Source: Flavobacteriia bacterium
GTDB lineage: Bacteria > Bacteroidota > Bacteroidia > Flavobacteriales_D > Crocinitomicaceae
DNA: 64,000 bases
Direction of reading: 5' to 3'
NCBI GenBank assembly: GCA_947446925.1
Contig: CANFHU010000004.1
Coordinates: 62,001 to 126,000, forward strand
Shown in pieces: positions 37,236-46,727 of this stretch; position 1 is the stretch's first letter; each line of letters starts with the position of its first letter. The notes under the pieces were generated by a model that was not told the DNA's origin, did no database searches, and was given only the letters and a program-made list of their open reading frames with translations. The translations under genes and the position numbers were made by a program.

Positions 37236-38468
37236 ATGAAATTTACAGAATTACAATTACACGAGAGTATCCTTGAAGCGGTCTCTCACATGGGGTTTGA
37301 AAATGCAACTCCAATCCAAGAAAAGGCAATACCGAGCATCCTTGCAAATAAAGACTTGATTGCTTGTGCACAGACAGGTACAGGAAAAACAGCAGCCTTT
37401 ATTTTGCCAATATTACATAAATTAGTAGGAAAAGAAGATACCACAATTGATACATTGATCATTGTTCCAACACGCGAATTAGCCATCCAAATTGAGCAAG
37501 AAATACAAGGATTATCCTATTTTGTTTCGGTAGGTTCACAAGCAGTATATGGAGGAACAGATGGGAAAGATTGGGATATTCAAAAAGATGCACTCAAAAA
37601 CGGAACAGATATTATTGTTGCTACTCCTGGAAAATTGCTTTCTCACTTAAAAATGGGATATGTGAATTTTAAACATGTGAAGCACTTAGTGTTGGACGAG
37701 GCAGACAAAATGTTAGATATGGGATTCACAGAGGATTTAGAACAAATTTTCTCTTATTTACCGAAGCAGAAACAGACATTATTGTTTAGTGCGACGATGG
37801 CTCCAAAAATTCGAACATTAGCAACAAAAATACTTACTTCCCCAGAAGAAATTACCTTATCTATATCTAAGCCAGCAGCTGGTGTTTCTCAAAATTTGTA
37901 TTTGACTTTTGATAATCAGAAGATTCCTGTAATTAAACACATTTTGGAATCACGACCTGAATATACAAGCATCATTATTTTTACTTCTTCGAAAAGTAAA
38001 GTTTCGGAAATCGTGCATGGCTTGCGCAAAGCTGGGTTTAAATCACAAGGGATTTCTTCCAATTTAACGCAGACAGAACGCGAAGAAGTGTTGATTGGTT
38101 TTCGTTCTAAACGTATTCGCATTTTGGTTGCAACCGATGTGATGAGTCGCGGAATTGATATTAAGGAAATTAACATGGTCATAAATTACGATGCTCCACA
38201 TGACGCGGAAGATTATGTGCACCGAATAGGTAGAACTGCACGTGCAAATACCAAAGGGGAGGCGTATACCTTAATCAATGAGAAAGACATGTTGCGTATG
38301 CAAAATATTGAGAAATTGATTGAAGCAGAAATACCACGTTGTGTTTTACCAGAAGCGTTAGGAGCAGGGCCAGAATGGAAAGTGGTTACTGGGGGAATTA
38401 AGCGAAAAAAGAAAAGTGGTTCTTGGAAGAAGAAAAAGAAACCAGTAGTTAGTTCGCCACAAATATAA
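37236..38468 (+). CDS. DEAD-box RNA helicase (RhlE-like)
   Basis: A 410-residue ATP-dependent RNA helicase with all standard motifs: Q motif (GFENATPIQEKAIP), I (AQTGTGKTAAF), Ia (PTRELAIQ), Ib (TPGKLL), II (VLDEADKMLDMGF), III (SAT), V (RGIDI), VI (HRIGRTAR). The last 25 residues are a lysine-rich tail (KRKKKSGSWKKKKK) that should bind RNA. RhlE, SrmB and DeaD types act in ribosome assembly or mRNA decay; which one is not certain. Its 3' end overlaps the convergent exchanger gene by 20 nt. Confidence 0.93.
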   Translation: MKFTELQLHESILEAVSHMGFENATPIQEKAIPSILANKDLIACAQTGTGKTAAFILPILHKLVGKEDTTIDTLIIVPTRELAIQIEQEIQGLSYFVSVGSQAVYGGTDGKDWDIQKDALKNGTDIIVATPGKLLSHLKMGYVNFKHVKHLVLDEADKMLDMGFTEDLEQIFSYLPKQKQTLLFSATMAPKIRTLATKILTSPEEITLSISKPAAGVSQNLYLTFDNQKIPVIKHILESRPEYTSIIIFTSSKSKVSEIVHGLRKAGFKSQGISSNLTQTEREEVLIGFRSKRIRILVATDVMSRGIDIKEINMVINYDAPHDAEDYVHRIGRTARANTKGEAYTLINEKDMLRMQNIEKLIEAEIPRCVLPEALGAGPEWKVVTGGIKRKKKSGSWKKKKKPVVSSPQI

Positions 38469-39495
38469 GTCCCAAGACACCAATTGCATAAATAAGTACT
38501 ACAGTCCAAGAATCAAATCCAAGTCTGAAAAACTGTTTGGGAGTTTTTATGATTAATCCAATTAAATAAACTCCGGTTAGAATAATTCCGAGTGCAGTTA
38601 GGTACATATCTGTTGTGTCGATGGAAGTGATAGCTGGAGTTTTTGAGATTAACGACCCCATGAGTAAGAGAACTGGTAAAAATGCATTTCCCCCAAAAAT
38701 ATCACTCACTGCCATTTGGTAATCTTTTAGTTTCGCAGATTCAATTCCAGTAGATATTTCTGGTATAGCAGTCACCATCGCTAGGATTGTAGCACCAAAT
38801 AGAACGTTGCTAATCTCAAAACGTGTGGCTAATGCCTCGCTGCATAACTCTAAAATTAAACCACTTATTAATGTAATTATTGCCAATAAGATAAATATAA
38901 AAACAGCCATTCGGGCTTGTTTTGGTGTGATACTTTCCGTATTCGTTTCTGCGCTTGTTTCTTTTTTTAATGCGAGTGATTTTTTACGCGTATTTACATG
39001 TGGATTTTTGTAAATCAGGTAAATTCCAATTATCCAGGTGCCAAAAATGACCCATTCTACAATAGAGCCATGTAAAAATGTGAAGTCAGTGTGCATTTGT
39101 TTCCCAATAATTACCATGGAAAGAATTAAAATCAAGATAATTCCTTCTAATAATAGTCCGACAGAAGAAGATTTATAGGATAGAGGTGCAGTTTTTCCTA
39201 CCCCAAAAAAATCGATTAGCGCTAAAACAACGGTTTGAATTGCGATACCCCCAAGAATATTACTCACTGCAATGTCCAAGTTTCTATTCCATGCAGCGAT
39301 TCCTGTAATTGCAATTTCAGGTAGGTTTGTCACGATGGCTAAAAATATCATCCCACCCATTGCTTCACCAAAGTTGAAATATTTAGACATTTTATCGAGT
39401 GCAATTGTCAGTTTCACCCCAGAAATCCAAATTGCAATTCCTGCAATGATAAAAAGGATTATTAACCAAGGAGTAGAAAGAAATAGTAATGACAT
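38449..39495 (-). CDS. CaCA-family sodium/calcium exchanger
   Basis: A 348-residue inner-membrane protein with about ten helices in two homologous halves. The alpha-repeats are visible: IFLAIVTNLPEIAITGIAAW with AVSNILGGIAIQT in the first half, and ATILAMVTAIPEISTGIESA with AVSDIFGGNAFLP in the second, carrying the family's PE and G-N/D-x-x-G residues. A hydrophilic loop with ETSAETNTES separates the halves. Ion specificity is not readable. The 3' end overlaps the helicase gene tail-to-tail. Confidence 0.9.
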   Translation of the reverse strand: MSLLFLSTPWLIILFIIAGIAIWISGVKLTIALDKMSKYFNFGEAMGGMIFLAIVTNLPEIAITGIAAWNRNLDIAVSNILGGIAIQTVVLALIDFFGVGKTAPLSYKSSSVGLLLEGIILILILSMVIIGKQMHTDFTFLHGSIVEWVIFGTWIIGIYLIYKNPHVNTRKKSLALKKETSAETNTESITPKQARMAVFIFILLAIITLISGLILELCSEALATRFEISNVLFGATILAMVTAIPEISTGIESAKLKDYQMAVSDIFGGNAFLPVLLLMGSLISKTPAITSIDTTDMYLTALGIILTGVYLIGLIIKTPKQFFRLGFDSWTVVLIYAIGVLGLIFVAN

Positions 39496-39512
39496 ACAGC
39501 GGAAGTTAGGGA

Positions 39513-40151
39513 TTATACATCAAAACCAAGGATAAATTTGGAGTTGTATAACTCTTTAACCAGATTTTCATGATTTTGTGCGCTTCCTTGGATGGAAAAC
39601 AAGCACGAATGCATTTGTTGATTTTTAATTTTTTTAGTGATTGAAACGCTTAAATCGTGGTTTTTTATCAATACCAATAATTCTTCCAAGTCAAATTCAT
39701 TGGAATGCACAAAAGTGATGTTATAAATTTCAATTTTATTGGAGCGTTCAATTAGGCGTTGTATCCAGGTAAAACTGAGTAAAACAATCATTACAATTAT
39801 TAGCGCTGCAAATGCGAATTCATACCTGCCTATTCCGATGGCCATTCCAATGGCTGCTGAAATCCAGATGGTTGTTGCGGTAGTTAAACCTTTGACGTTC
39901 ATTCCTTCCCGGAAAATTGCACCAGCGCCTAAAAAACCGATACCTGTAACGATGTTGGAAGCGACCCTGCCATCGTTGCTTATGTAGTTGGATATCAATG
40001 TGAATAGGGTAGAACCTACGGTGATTAAAATGACTGTTCGGAAACCTGCAGCCTTACTTTTATATTCTCTTTCCGCGCCGATAATTGCACCAGCGAAAAG
40101 TGCAACCAAAAGTTTTGTTATTTCATCGACGAATAGGTGGTTGATGTACAT
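39513..40151 (-). CDS. MgtC/SapB family membrane protein
   Basis: A 212-residue protein. The N-terminal domain has about four to five membrane helices with the family motifs GAIIGAEREYKSKAAGFRT, VGSTLFTLIS and GIGFLGAGAIFREG, NVKGLTTATTIWISAAIG. The C-terminal part is a soluble ACT-like domain. MgtC proteins are linked to growth in low magnesium and membrane-potential control. I chose ATG 40151 (MYINHLFVDEITKLLVALF); the start seven codons earlier is less typical. It lies 17 nt before the exchanger gene, so the two may form an ion-homeostasis operon. Confidence 0.92.
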   Translation of the reverse strand: MYINHLFVDEITKLLVALFAGAIIGAEREYKSKAAGFRTVILITVGSTLFTLISNYISNDGRVASNIVTGIGFLGAGAIFREGMNVKGLTTATTIWISAAIGMAIGIGRYEFAFAALIIVMIVLLSFTWIQRLIERSNKIEIYNITFVHSNEFDLEELLVLIKNHDLSVSITKKIKNQQMHSCLFSIQGSAQNHENLVKELYNSKFILGFDV

Positions 40152-40348
40152 ACTTTTTTTTTCAAGATACAAATAATTGTTTTAATTCCGTACATGCTCC
40201 TTTTATCCTACATTGCCGAACCGAAATAAATCAACACTTGCCGCTTTTTATAAGCGTGTTTAATTTTGTTATTACTTAAAAAAGAGATGTATTTATTAGT
40301 TTTAATCAGAACATTTATTGTATCTTTAAATTACAAAAACTATAACCT

Positions 40349-40621
40349 ATGAACAAACAAGAATTAATTGATGCAATCTCAGCTGAGTCTGGATTGACTA
40401 AAACAGATGCTACAAAAGCATTAAACGCACTTGTAAACGCAACTTCTACTGCATTGAAAAGTGGAGATAAATTATCTTTAGTTGGATTTGGATCTTTCTC
40501 TGTTTCTAAAAGAGAAGCAAGAACAGGACGTAACCCACAAACAGGTAAAGAAATTCAAATTGCTGCTAAGAATGTTGTTAAGTTCAAAGCTGGTTCTGAA
40601 TTAGAAGCAAACGTGAACTAA
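40349..40621 (+). CDS. HU family DNA-binding protein
   Basis: A 90-residue histone-like protein: MNKQELIDAISAESGLTKTD, then LVGFGSFSVSKREARTGRNP and QTGKEIQIAAKNVVKFKAGS, which are the dimer core and the DNA-binding beta arm. Dimers bend DNA and organise the nucleoid. It is a monocistronic gene with its own terminator; the codon choice is that of a highly expressed gene. Confidence 0.97.
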   Translation: MNKQELIDAISAESGLTKTDATKALNALVNATSTALKSGDKLSLVGFGSFSVSKREARTGRNPQTGKEIQIAAKNVVKFKAGSELEANVN

Positions 40622-40644
40622 TTATAGGTTTTCTTTGAAAGAGG

Positions 40645-40681
40645 AAAGGTTGATTCAGAGATGAATCAACCTTTTTTTTTG
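40645..40681 (+). terminator. Terminator after the HU gene
   Basis: A perfect 13-bp stem (AAAGGTTGATTCA / TGAATCAACCTTT) with a GAGA loop and a run of nine or more T. Confidence 0.94.
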
Positions 40682-40751
40682 TTTGTTATCAATTTTAATA
40701 GGTGATGACAAAATTAGTTTCAAACAATCTTTATAAAGTATTTTTAAATGT

Positions 40752-41546
40752 TTAAAATTTATTAATGAATTTTTCTTTCAATCGATTTATTTGATTCTCA
40801 CTATCTCCACCATAAACAGTACCATTAATTGTTGCTTTATTATTTAAGTTTAAGAAGGTATAATTTAATCCGGACTCCCAATTCATACCTCCATATTCAA
40901 ATTCAAATGCTGGAATCAAACAGTTTTCATCCAATAACCAATAAATTTCTTGTTGTGTTCCAGAGCCGAAAGCAAAAGTTACCCAATATGTTTTCTCACT
41001 AATTCTTTTAATTTCTACTTTTTCACCATTACTGCCTAATCCATTAGGATAATAATCGTTTAGGTATTGAATGTATTTTTTGTCAATTTCAGCATTAGAG
41101 ACCTCGTTATTTTTATTTCTTGTTTTTACTTCGAAAGAATCATTTTTAAATACAACATTACCTTCAGTATCTTCGATGTAAAAAATATAATTACCCGATG
41201 GTGGAACATCATCAGTACCAATATTATTCTGTTTAAGTTCTTGGAATTCTTTTTCGAAGGATAAATTTTTATAAATCAATGTGTATTTTTTTCCTTTAAC
41301 TAATTTATCAGCAATTTTATTCCAACTTTCATTATCATTATATGCAACAAAGAAACTTTTTTCTTTATTATCGTTTGACTTAAAAATAAAATCTTCAAAC
41401 ATTTGAGCATCAATTCTATCAAAACATAATTCAGTTAATTTTTCATCTTTTTTCAAATCAAATTTTGATTCTTCCGATAACTTAGACTTTGTATTACAAC
41501 TAATAATTAAGATAATTAAAATAAGTAAAATATATAATTTTTTCAT
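40752..41546 (-). CDS. Lipoprotein of unknown function
   Basis: A 264-residue lipoprotein: MKKLYILLILIILIISCNTK with the lipobox LIISC. The mature part is acidic and Asn/Lys-rich, with no recognised domain; NYIFYIEDTEGNVVFKNDSF and the C-terminal GTVYGGDSENQ stretch suggest beta sandwich repeats. It is the last gene of the ten-gene minus-strand zinc-ribbon/lipoprotein cluster, 24 nt after the preceding gene. Function unknown. Confidence 0.8.
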   Translation of the reverse strand: MKKLYILLILIILIISCNTKSKLSEESKFDLKKDEKLTELCFDRIDAQMFEDFIFKSNDNKEKSFFVAYNDNESWNKIADKLVKGKKYTLIYKNLSFEKEFQELKQNNIGTDDVPPSGNYIFYIEDTEGNVVFKNDSFEVKTRNKNNEVSNAEIDKKYIQYLNDYYPNGLGSNGEKVEIKRISEKTYWVTFAFGSGTQQEIYWLLDENCLIPAFEFEYGGMNWESGLNYTFLNLNNKATINGTVYGGDSENQINRLKEKFINKF

Positions 41547-41570
41547 TTTCTAAACTTTATAAAATAAATA

Positions 41571-42341
41571 CTAATAACTTCTAACTCCTTTTCCTTCACA
41601 CATTGGACAAATACGCCCTTCAACTTTACCGGATATAATATTTTGACCTTTTTCAATGCCAGTACCTCTACATAATTCACATTTATCATTTTCATATACA
41701 CGCCCATCATTTTCCATATGATAACCCTCTGGGTCTTCACTGTATGAATTATTGCTAGAGTTTACATCTATCCCATATTTTTCTGATATATTATCCCATT
41801 CAGCATCATTTTTGTTTTTGCCTTGTTGTGCACATGAACTGCTACAATAATTACCAGTATAAGGATATTCTACTGGAGCTACTTCTCCATGAGCAAAACC
41901 GTAACCTCTTCCAGTAAACCTATTACCACAATTAGAACAGTTACTCGTATTCTCTTCTTGTTTTTGTAAATTCTTTTCTTGAATTATTTCGTTAAAATAA
42001 TCGTCTTTTTTCTCTTTCAAAATTTTGTAATTAACATCTGATACTATGATTACTTCACCATTGATAGTGAATGTAATATCATCATAAAAAATTCCATCAT
42101 CGTATACAGCACTATACCAATTACTTAGTGCAAAACTTTTAGAGTCTATATCCCATATATTTGATAACCCATCACTTTTACTAACAAGAATCCAATTTGT
42201 TTTCTTGATTTCTTCAAATTTTTCACAGTCAATACATTGTTCTTTTATTAAATCTTCATTTGATTTGTGAAAATAATTGAAGTAAATAGCCATAAATAGG
42301 ATTGCTCCAACGAAAATAAATAAATACCACTTTGATTTCAT
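41571..42341 (-). CDS. Membrane-anchored protein with treble-clef and DnaJ-type zinc fingers
   Basis: A 256-residue protein with one N-terminal membrane helix (WYLFIFVGAILFMAIYF). The C-terminal half carries CSNCGNRF with a partner YCSSSCAQQ (four cysteines, treble-clef-like) and a double CxxCxGxG element (CELCRGTGIEKG and CPMCEGKGVRSY) like the cysteine-rich domain of DnaJ. An earlier CIDCEKFEE pair sits close to the membrane. It resembles no family I can name. The topology suggests extracytoplasmic or cytoplasmic zinc domains tethered to the inner membrane. It sits within the zinc-ribbon/lipoprotein cluster. Confidence 0.8.
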   Translation of the reverse strand: MKSKWYLFIFVGAILFMAIYFNYFHKSNEDLIKEQCIDCEKFEEIKKTNWILVSKSDGLSNIWDIDSKSFALSNWYSAVYDDGIFYDDITFTINGEVIIVSDVNYKILKEKKDDYFNEIIQEKNLQKQEENTSNCSNCGNRFTGRGYGFAHGEVAPVEYPYTGNYCSSSCAQQGKNKNDAEWDNISEKYGIDVNSSNNSYSEDPEGYHMENDGRVYENDKCELCRGTGIEKGQNIISGKVEGRICPMCEGKGVRSY

Positions 42342-42352
42342 GAGTTTTATTT

Positions 42353-42874
42353 TTAAAAAATCACATTAGTGATTTCATCTAATCTTATTGATTCAAATTT
42401 TTTTTCTTTTTCATTCCAATTCCAAATACCAGTAGAATTCGTTTGCATATCTTTTGACCAAGCCCCATCCGCTTGAACAACTATAATAGAATTGTTTTTA
42501 GAAGATAGTACGCCAACATTTCCATTTCCTTCCCAATTGTCTAATCGAGGAAATTCGTAAGCCTCTCCAGTTCTTGTATCAATTATATATCTTAAAAGAC
42601 ATCCAGTACCACAAGAAGTTGATACTTGTATGTAATAATTTGCAAAATTTATATCGGATTTTAAATATTGTTCATTCATTTCAGCATTTTTTTCTTCATA
42701 CATATATGATAAAGGAATATGTTGAAAAGGTGCTTTTTTTATATTTATATCAGCATTTGGTAATTCATATTTTTTAAAATCAAGTTTTAAAGATTCAACT
42801 TTAGTTTCTGTTTTAGATCCATTAGAACATCCGAATATTGATAATATTCCAATAAATAAGATAATATTTTTCAT
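42353..42874 (-). CDS. Lipoprotein of unknown function
   Basis: A 173-residue lipoprotein (MKNIILFIGILSIFGCSNGS, lipobox IFGC). The mature part has STSCGTGCLLRYIIDTRTGE with a CxxxC pair and the downstream WEGNGNVGVLSS, reminiscent of beta-propeller-blade-like or immunity-type lipoproteins of Bacteroidota. No named family. It lies 11 nt before the zinc-finger gene and 20 nt after the next lipoprotein gene; predicted to be in the same operon. Confidence 0.78.
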   Translation of the reverse strand: MKNIILFIGILSIFGCSNGSKTETKVESLKLDFKKYELPNADINIKKAPFQHIPLSYMYEEKNAEMNEQYLKSDINFANYYIQVSTSCGTGCLLRYIIDTRTGEAYEFPRLDNWEGNGNVGVLSSKNNSIIVVQADGAWSKDMQTNSTGIWNWNEKEKKFESIRLDEITNVIF

Positions 42875-42894
42875 GCTATTGATTTTCAGTTCAA

Positions 42895-43629
42895 TTATTT
42901 AATTTTCTTGTCACTTGTTTTAGTGTAACAATAATCATAACCTTCTAGGTGATAACAAAGACTATTTTCAGTTAAGATATAGTTTACCTCTTCATCATCC
43001 ATAAGTAGTTTTTGATTAATATAAGACCCTTTAATAATTCTAATAATTTCGTTATCTCTGTAAAATTCCATCGAAACATCTTTTCCATCGAGGACTAATT
43101 TTATATACTCATTCGTATTATCGTCTGAAACAAAATTCATTAACCTTTTTACTGGCTCTACCATATTTGAAGTTTTCGCCTCAGTTAACGGGTCATTTTT
43201 AGCATTAAAAATATTTGCTTTAAATAATAATTTAGCATCAACGAAACCTTGTATTTCTATTACTTCCATAGAAACAATAACTTCTTTCTTTTTTTGAAAT
43301 AGATATAATAAGTTATATCTACCACCACTTGTTTTGCAATAAGAAGTGTTTACCAATTTATACGTTGAATCTATTTTATAATTTAATCTTGTTTGAGATT
43401 CTACATCTTTTTGGTATGCATGTTTTTTCCCCGATACTAATATTGGTTCATCAAATTGATAGATTACTTTACTACCACCATTTGGTAAATTTAATCTTAC
43501 TTCTGTAAAATCTCCATTTTCTATATATGAAATAGATGGGGTGAAACTTTTATCTTCTTTCAATTCATTTTTAGAAGTACAAGCGATAATAGATATACTA
43601 ACTGCTATTAAAATGATTATTTTTTTCAT
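42895..43629 (-). CDS. Lipoprotein of unknown function
   Basis: A 244-residue lipoprotein (MKKIIILIAVSISIIACTSK, lipobox IIAC). The mature protein is mostly beta-strand with basic-acidic alternation (NGDFTEVRLNLPNGGSKVIY). No recognisable domain. It follows the zinc-ribbon/TonB gene by 9 nt. Function unknown. Confidence 0.78.
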   Translation of the reverse strand: MKKIIILIAVSISIIACTSKNELKEDKSFTPSISYIENGDFTEVRLNLPNGGSKVIYQFDEPILVSGKKHAYQKDVESQTRLNYKIDSTYKLVNTSYCKTSGGRYNLLYLFQKKKEVIVSMEVIEIQGFVDAKLLFKANIFNAKNDPLTEAKTSNMVEPVKRLMNFVSDDNTNEYIKLVLDGKDVSMEFYRDNEIIRIIKGSYINQKLLMDDEEVNYILTENSLCYHLEGYDYCYTKTSDKKIK

Positions 43630-43638
43630 ATATTTAGT

Positions 43639-45495
43639 TTATAAATTATTAATAACTATAGGTAAGCTAAACCGACTTCTAACAGGTACACCACCATTCT
43701 TGCCAGGTTTCCACTTTGGCATTGACCGTATTACTCTAATTACTTCTTCACTAGACTCTTGAGAAAGACCTCTTGCAATCTCAACATTTGAGATAGAACC
43801 ATCTTTCTCGATTACAAATCGAACAATAATTTTACCTTCAAGATCAGCAACTACATCTGGATTTAAATGAGATGCTATATAGTCACTTGGTCTACCACTT
43901 GGAAATTCAGCATCTTGATCTACAGCTTCGTAAATATTATTATTACCCTCATTATGATAATTATTCTCACTATAATTATTATCTACGTATTCGTTGTGTT
44001 CATTACTCTCATTATAATTATTATCTACTTTTTCGTTGTATCCATCATCCATTGGTTCGTTTTCGAATTCAGATTTAGAATTTGATTCTGAAGAATGACT
44101 TTTCTCTTCAATTTCAGATGTATTTTCTTTAAAATCTATATTTCTTGTCTCTTTAGTTTCCGATTTATTAGCTTTATTATCTAGACCTTCATCATTACTT
44201 TTCATAAAAAAAAATATTCCAATAGTTAAAATTAAAAGGATAATTGCTATCCATAATGTAGGTTTTTGAAGTTCAGTTTTGTATTCTGTTGAATTTTTAG
44301 TTGAGGTTTTTATTGGTTCAATATTTTCATTTTCAATAATTTTTACATTTTGAAAACTCTCTTTATTATTTTGATGTTCAATATATGGAAAACCACATTT
44401 AGAACACGCTTCCTCATTATTATCTCTAGAACTATAACATTCTGGACAACTTGTAAGAGTTGTAATTGGATTTATAATCTTTGCAGATTGAACTTGATTA
44501 TCATTAAATGGAAAACCACATTTAGAACAAGTAACTTCTTGATTAAGCCTAGCATTATTACAATCTGGACAACTTTTTAAAGCAACTATTATATTGTTAT
44601 TATCATATAAATGCGATTGATTATCATCGAATGGAAAACCACATTTTGAACACATGGGTTCATTGTTATATCTGATATTATTACATTCTGGACAATTCTT
44701 ATTTTGCGTTACTTCTCTTATTTTTTCCTCTACCTTTTTTCCACACTTTGTGCAAAATTTATCACTTAAATTAAGAGAATTATTGCATGAAGTGCATGTA
44801 TCTTTATTCTTATTTTGAAGGTAGTCGTGAACATTAAATCCACATGAAATACAAAAGTTATCCCCCTCTTTAAATTTATTATTACAATTGGGACAGCATT
44901 CATTATATGAAGAAGCTGTATTGTTAGAATTGTATTCTTTTATTTCTTCAACGTTTAATAATTTTTTTCTTAGAACAGAAATTCTATTCCAATAAATTAT
45001 CCAATTGATTAATCCTATTAAAGAAATTATTAAAATAAGCAAGCCTAAAATTGTAGTTACTTGAGATGAGAATATTTCCTCAAATGCTTTTTCATCAGAT
45101 AAATTACCATAGGGATAATTATTGTTGTTTTGCAACTTTTCTAAACTAATATTAAAGTAGATCACATAGGAAATGTTCAAAAAGAAATTAACCATATTGG
45201 CTATACTAAATACTTTTCCAGCAATTATTCCAAATCGAGAACTTTCAATTTTAATATTTCTGTATTTAAACTCTTTTTTCAGAGTATTATCTATTTCCAA
45301 TATATGATGATAATGAATAAATACCCCGACAATTGGAATGAAAACCAACCAAACACTCGATGGTTTTATAAATCTATTTTCAACTTTTGTTAGTTTTATT
45401 ATTCTTTGAAGGTTTGTTAAGTATATGAATGGTATAAGTAAAATACCAAGCAAAACCAACAAAATTAACAGCTCTGATCCACCAAATTTCCCCAT
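43639..45495 (-). CDS. Five-zinc-ribbon membrane protein with TonB C-terminal domain
   Basis: A 618-residue protein of unusual make-up. There are membrane helices near 9-28, 46-62, 95-115 and 148-168, then five CxxC..CxxC zinc ribbons (Cys at 201/204/215/218, 234/237/248/251, 268/271/282/285, 309/312/323/326, 350/353/364/367). A further helix lies at 413-431, an Asn/Glu-rich low-complexity stretch at 440-525, and a TonB C-terminal domain at about 530-616 (GKIIVRFVIEKDGSISNVEI, WKPGKNGGVPVRSRFSLP). TonB domains normally contact outer-membrane receptors in the periplasm, so the last helix would place the zinc ribbons in the cytoplasm. The last three ribbons are recent duplicates (CSKCGFPF repeated). 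I know no family with this order. Confidence 0.83.
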   Translation of the reverse strand: MGKFGGSELLILLVLLGILLIPFIYLTNLQRIIKLTKVENRFIKPSSVWLVFIPIVGVFIHYHHILEIDNTLKKEFKYRNIKIESSRFGIIAGKVFSIANMVNFFLNISYVIYFNISLEKLQNNNNYPYGNLSDEKAFEEIFSSQVTTILGLLILIISLIGLINWIIYWNRISVLRKKLLNVEEIKEYNSNNTASSYNECCPNCNNKFKEGDNFCISCGFNVHDYLQNKNKDTCTSCNNSLNLSDKFCTKCGKKVEEKIREVTQNKNCPECNNIRYNNEPMCSKCGFPFDDNQSHLYDNNNIIVALKSCPDCNNARLNQEVTCSKCGFPFNDNQVQSAKIINPITTLTSCPECYSSRDNNEEACSKCGFPYIEHQNNKESFQNVKIIENENIEPIKTSTKNSTEYKTELQKPTLWIAIILLILTIGIFFFMKSNDEGLDNKANKSETKETRNIDFKENTSEIEEKSHSSESNSKSEFENEPMDDGYNEKVDNNYNESNEHNEYVDNNYSENNYHNEGNNNIYEAVDQDAEFPSGRPSDYIASHLNPDVVADLEGKIIVRFVIEKDGSISNVEIARGLSQESSEEVIRVIRSMPKWKPGKNGGVPVRSRFSLPIVINNL

Positions 45496-45503
45496 AAAAC
45501 ATT

Positions 45504-45833
45504 TTATAATATAAATAAAAAAAGATTAACAAAAACACCAATTATACCAAAGAAAATTGATATTGCTATTTGAATTAGTCCATGAACATAATTACCTTTA
45601 ACGATATTAAAAGACCCAATAAATAAGGCAACTAATACAAACATAGGGTGTAAAAGAAGTGCTAAAAAGGGAGTTAAATAGCCACTAATAATCCAGGCTG
45701 AATTATTGTATTTTACAGTTTCATTTTCTCTCTTTTGATGGTGGTAGTTTTGTATCGAATATCCGCAATTATTACAACTCTTAGCATATTCAGAAACTTT
45801 TATTCCACATTCTCTGCAAAATATTAAACTCAT
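45504..45833 (-). CDS. Small zinc-ribbon membrane protein
   Basis: A 109-residue protein. The N-terminal zinc ribbon MSLIFCRECGIKVSEYAKSC and NCG is followed by two to three membrane helices (PFLALLLHPMFVLVALFIGS, IQIAISIFFGIIGVFVNLF). It shares the MALIFC/MSLIFC start with the next two genes, so the three are paralogues. Its start overlaps the preceding gene's stop by one nucleotide. Function unknown. Confidence 0.8.
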   Translation of the reverse strand: MSLIFCRECGIKVSEYAKSCNNCGYSIQNYHHQKRENETVKYNNSAWIISGYLTPFLALLLHPMFVLVALFIGSFNIVKGNYVHGLIQIAISIFFGIIGVFVNLFLFIL

Positions 45834-46285
45834 TATAAAAAGCTAAAGAAATCTAATGTAAATAAAACAATCCAAACCCAAAAATATGCTTGGTCATGAC
45901 CTAAATACTTTGCTCTTCTGTATAAATATACTGGAACTAACCATGTAGAACCAAACTCTTCTGTGTCAATCCCTTGATTTTTAAGTTTATTCTCATCTAT
46001 ATTACAGAGCAATATATTCAATACGATGGTTACAATCCAAAATTTGTCATAGTATATTTCCCAAAAATCACCATACACAAGCCCAGCTATAAAGCATTGT
46101 AACAGTTCACCAATTAAAGGTGCAAAAGCTAGTATCCAAACTACAGTATTATCAACCTTCACTTTTTTTTCAGCTTCAGAAAAAGAGTTAGTTCCCAATT
46201 TATTTATAGGATAAGAACAATTTAAACATCTTGAAGCGAATTCTGAAACTTTATTTCCACATTCTGGACAGAAGATTAAAGCCAT
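45833..46285 (-). CDS. Small zinc-ribbon membrane protein
   Basis: A 150-residue protein. It has a zinc ribbon (MALIFCPECGNKVSEFASRC, then CSYPI with the last Cys of the second knuckle missing, so it may bind zinc weakly) and about three membrane helices (ILAFAPLIGELLQCFIAGLV, WIVTIVLNILLCN, AYFWVWIVLFTLDFFSF). Overlaps the preceding gene by 10 nt and the following one by 1 nt: a tightly packed operon. Function unknown. Confidence 0.8.
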   Translation of the reverse strand: MALIFCPECGNKVSEFASRCLNCSYPINKLGTNSFSEAEKKVKVDNTVVWILAFAPLIGELLQCFIAGLVYGDFWEIYYDKFWIVTIVLNILLCNIDENKLKNQGIDTEEFGSTWLVPVYLYRRAKYLGHDQAYFWVWIVLFTLDFFSFL

Positions 46286-46716
46286 ATATTTTTATTTAGC
46301 ACTTTTTTATTGTACAAAATATAGTTTGCTCGTATCATACCATGAACTGACAAACCTAATCCAATAAATCTATATATACCCTCGTTAACTCCGTATCCAC
46401 CAACGTTTAATAATTCAAATATGATTGTAAACAAAACTATTATTATAACATATGCTAACCCAGTAGCCCAACATCCTTTTGCGAAAAACCAAAATAATTG
46501 AAAAAAGAAAGCATATCCATTTTTTTTACCTTTGTATTCTCCTTTAGAATCGTGAAATTTTTGGAATTCTTCAGCATACTTTTTATCAATTGATTTGAAG
46601 TCTAAAACTTCATCAATAACACTTGTTGCTGTTCTCATTGGGTTACCACACTTAATGCAATTAACCGCTTTGTCCGATATTTCCGAACCACATTCGTTAC
46701 AAAAAATTAAAGCCAT
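46276..46716 (-). CDS. Small zinc-ribbon membrane protein
   Basis: A 146-residue protein with zinc ribbon (MALIFCNECGSEISDKAVNC, IKCGNPM), a charged linker (residues 35-65) and two to three membrane helices (FFQLFWFFAKGCWATGLAYV, IIIVLFTIIFELL). Paralogue of the next two genes. Function unknown. Confidence 0.8.
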   Translation of the reverse strand: MALIFCNECGSEISDKAVNCIKCGNPMRTATSVIDEVLDFKSIDKKYAEEFQKFHDSKGEYKGKKNGYAFFFQLFWFFAKGCWATGLAYVIIIVLFTIIFELLNVGGYGVNEGIYRFIGLGLSVHGMIRANYILYNKKVLNKNIWL

Positions 46717-46727
46717 ATGTATTTTAT

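Noticed and set aside
43867-44085. Plus-strand frames rich in Ile and Tyr opposite the TonB gene
   Set aside because: They are the complement of the Asn-rich low-complexity linker of the TonB protein.
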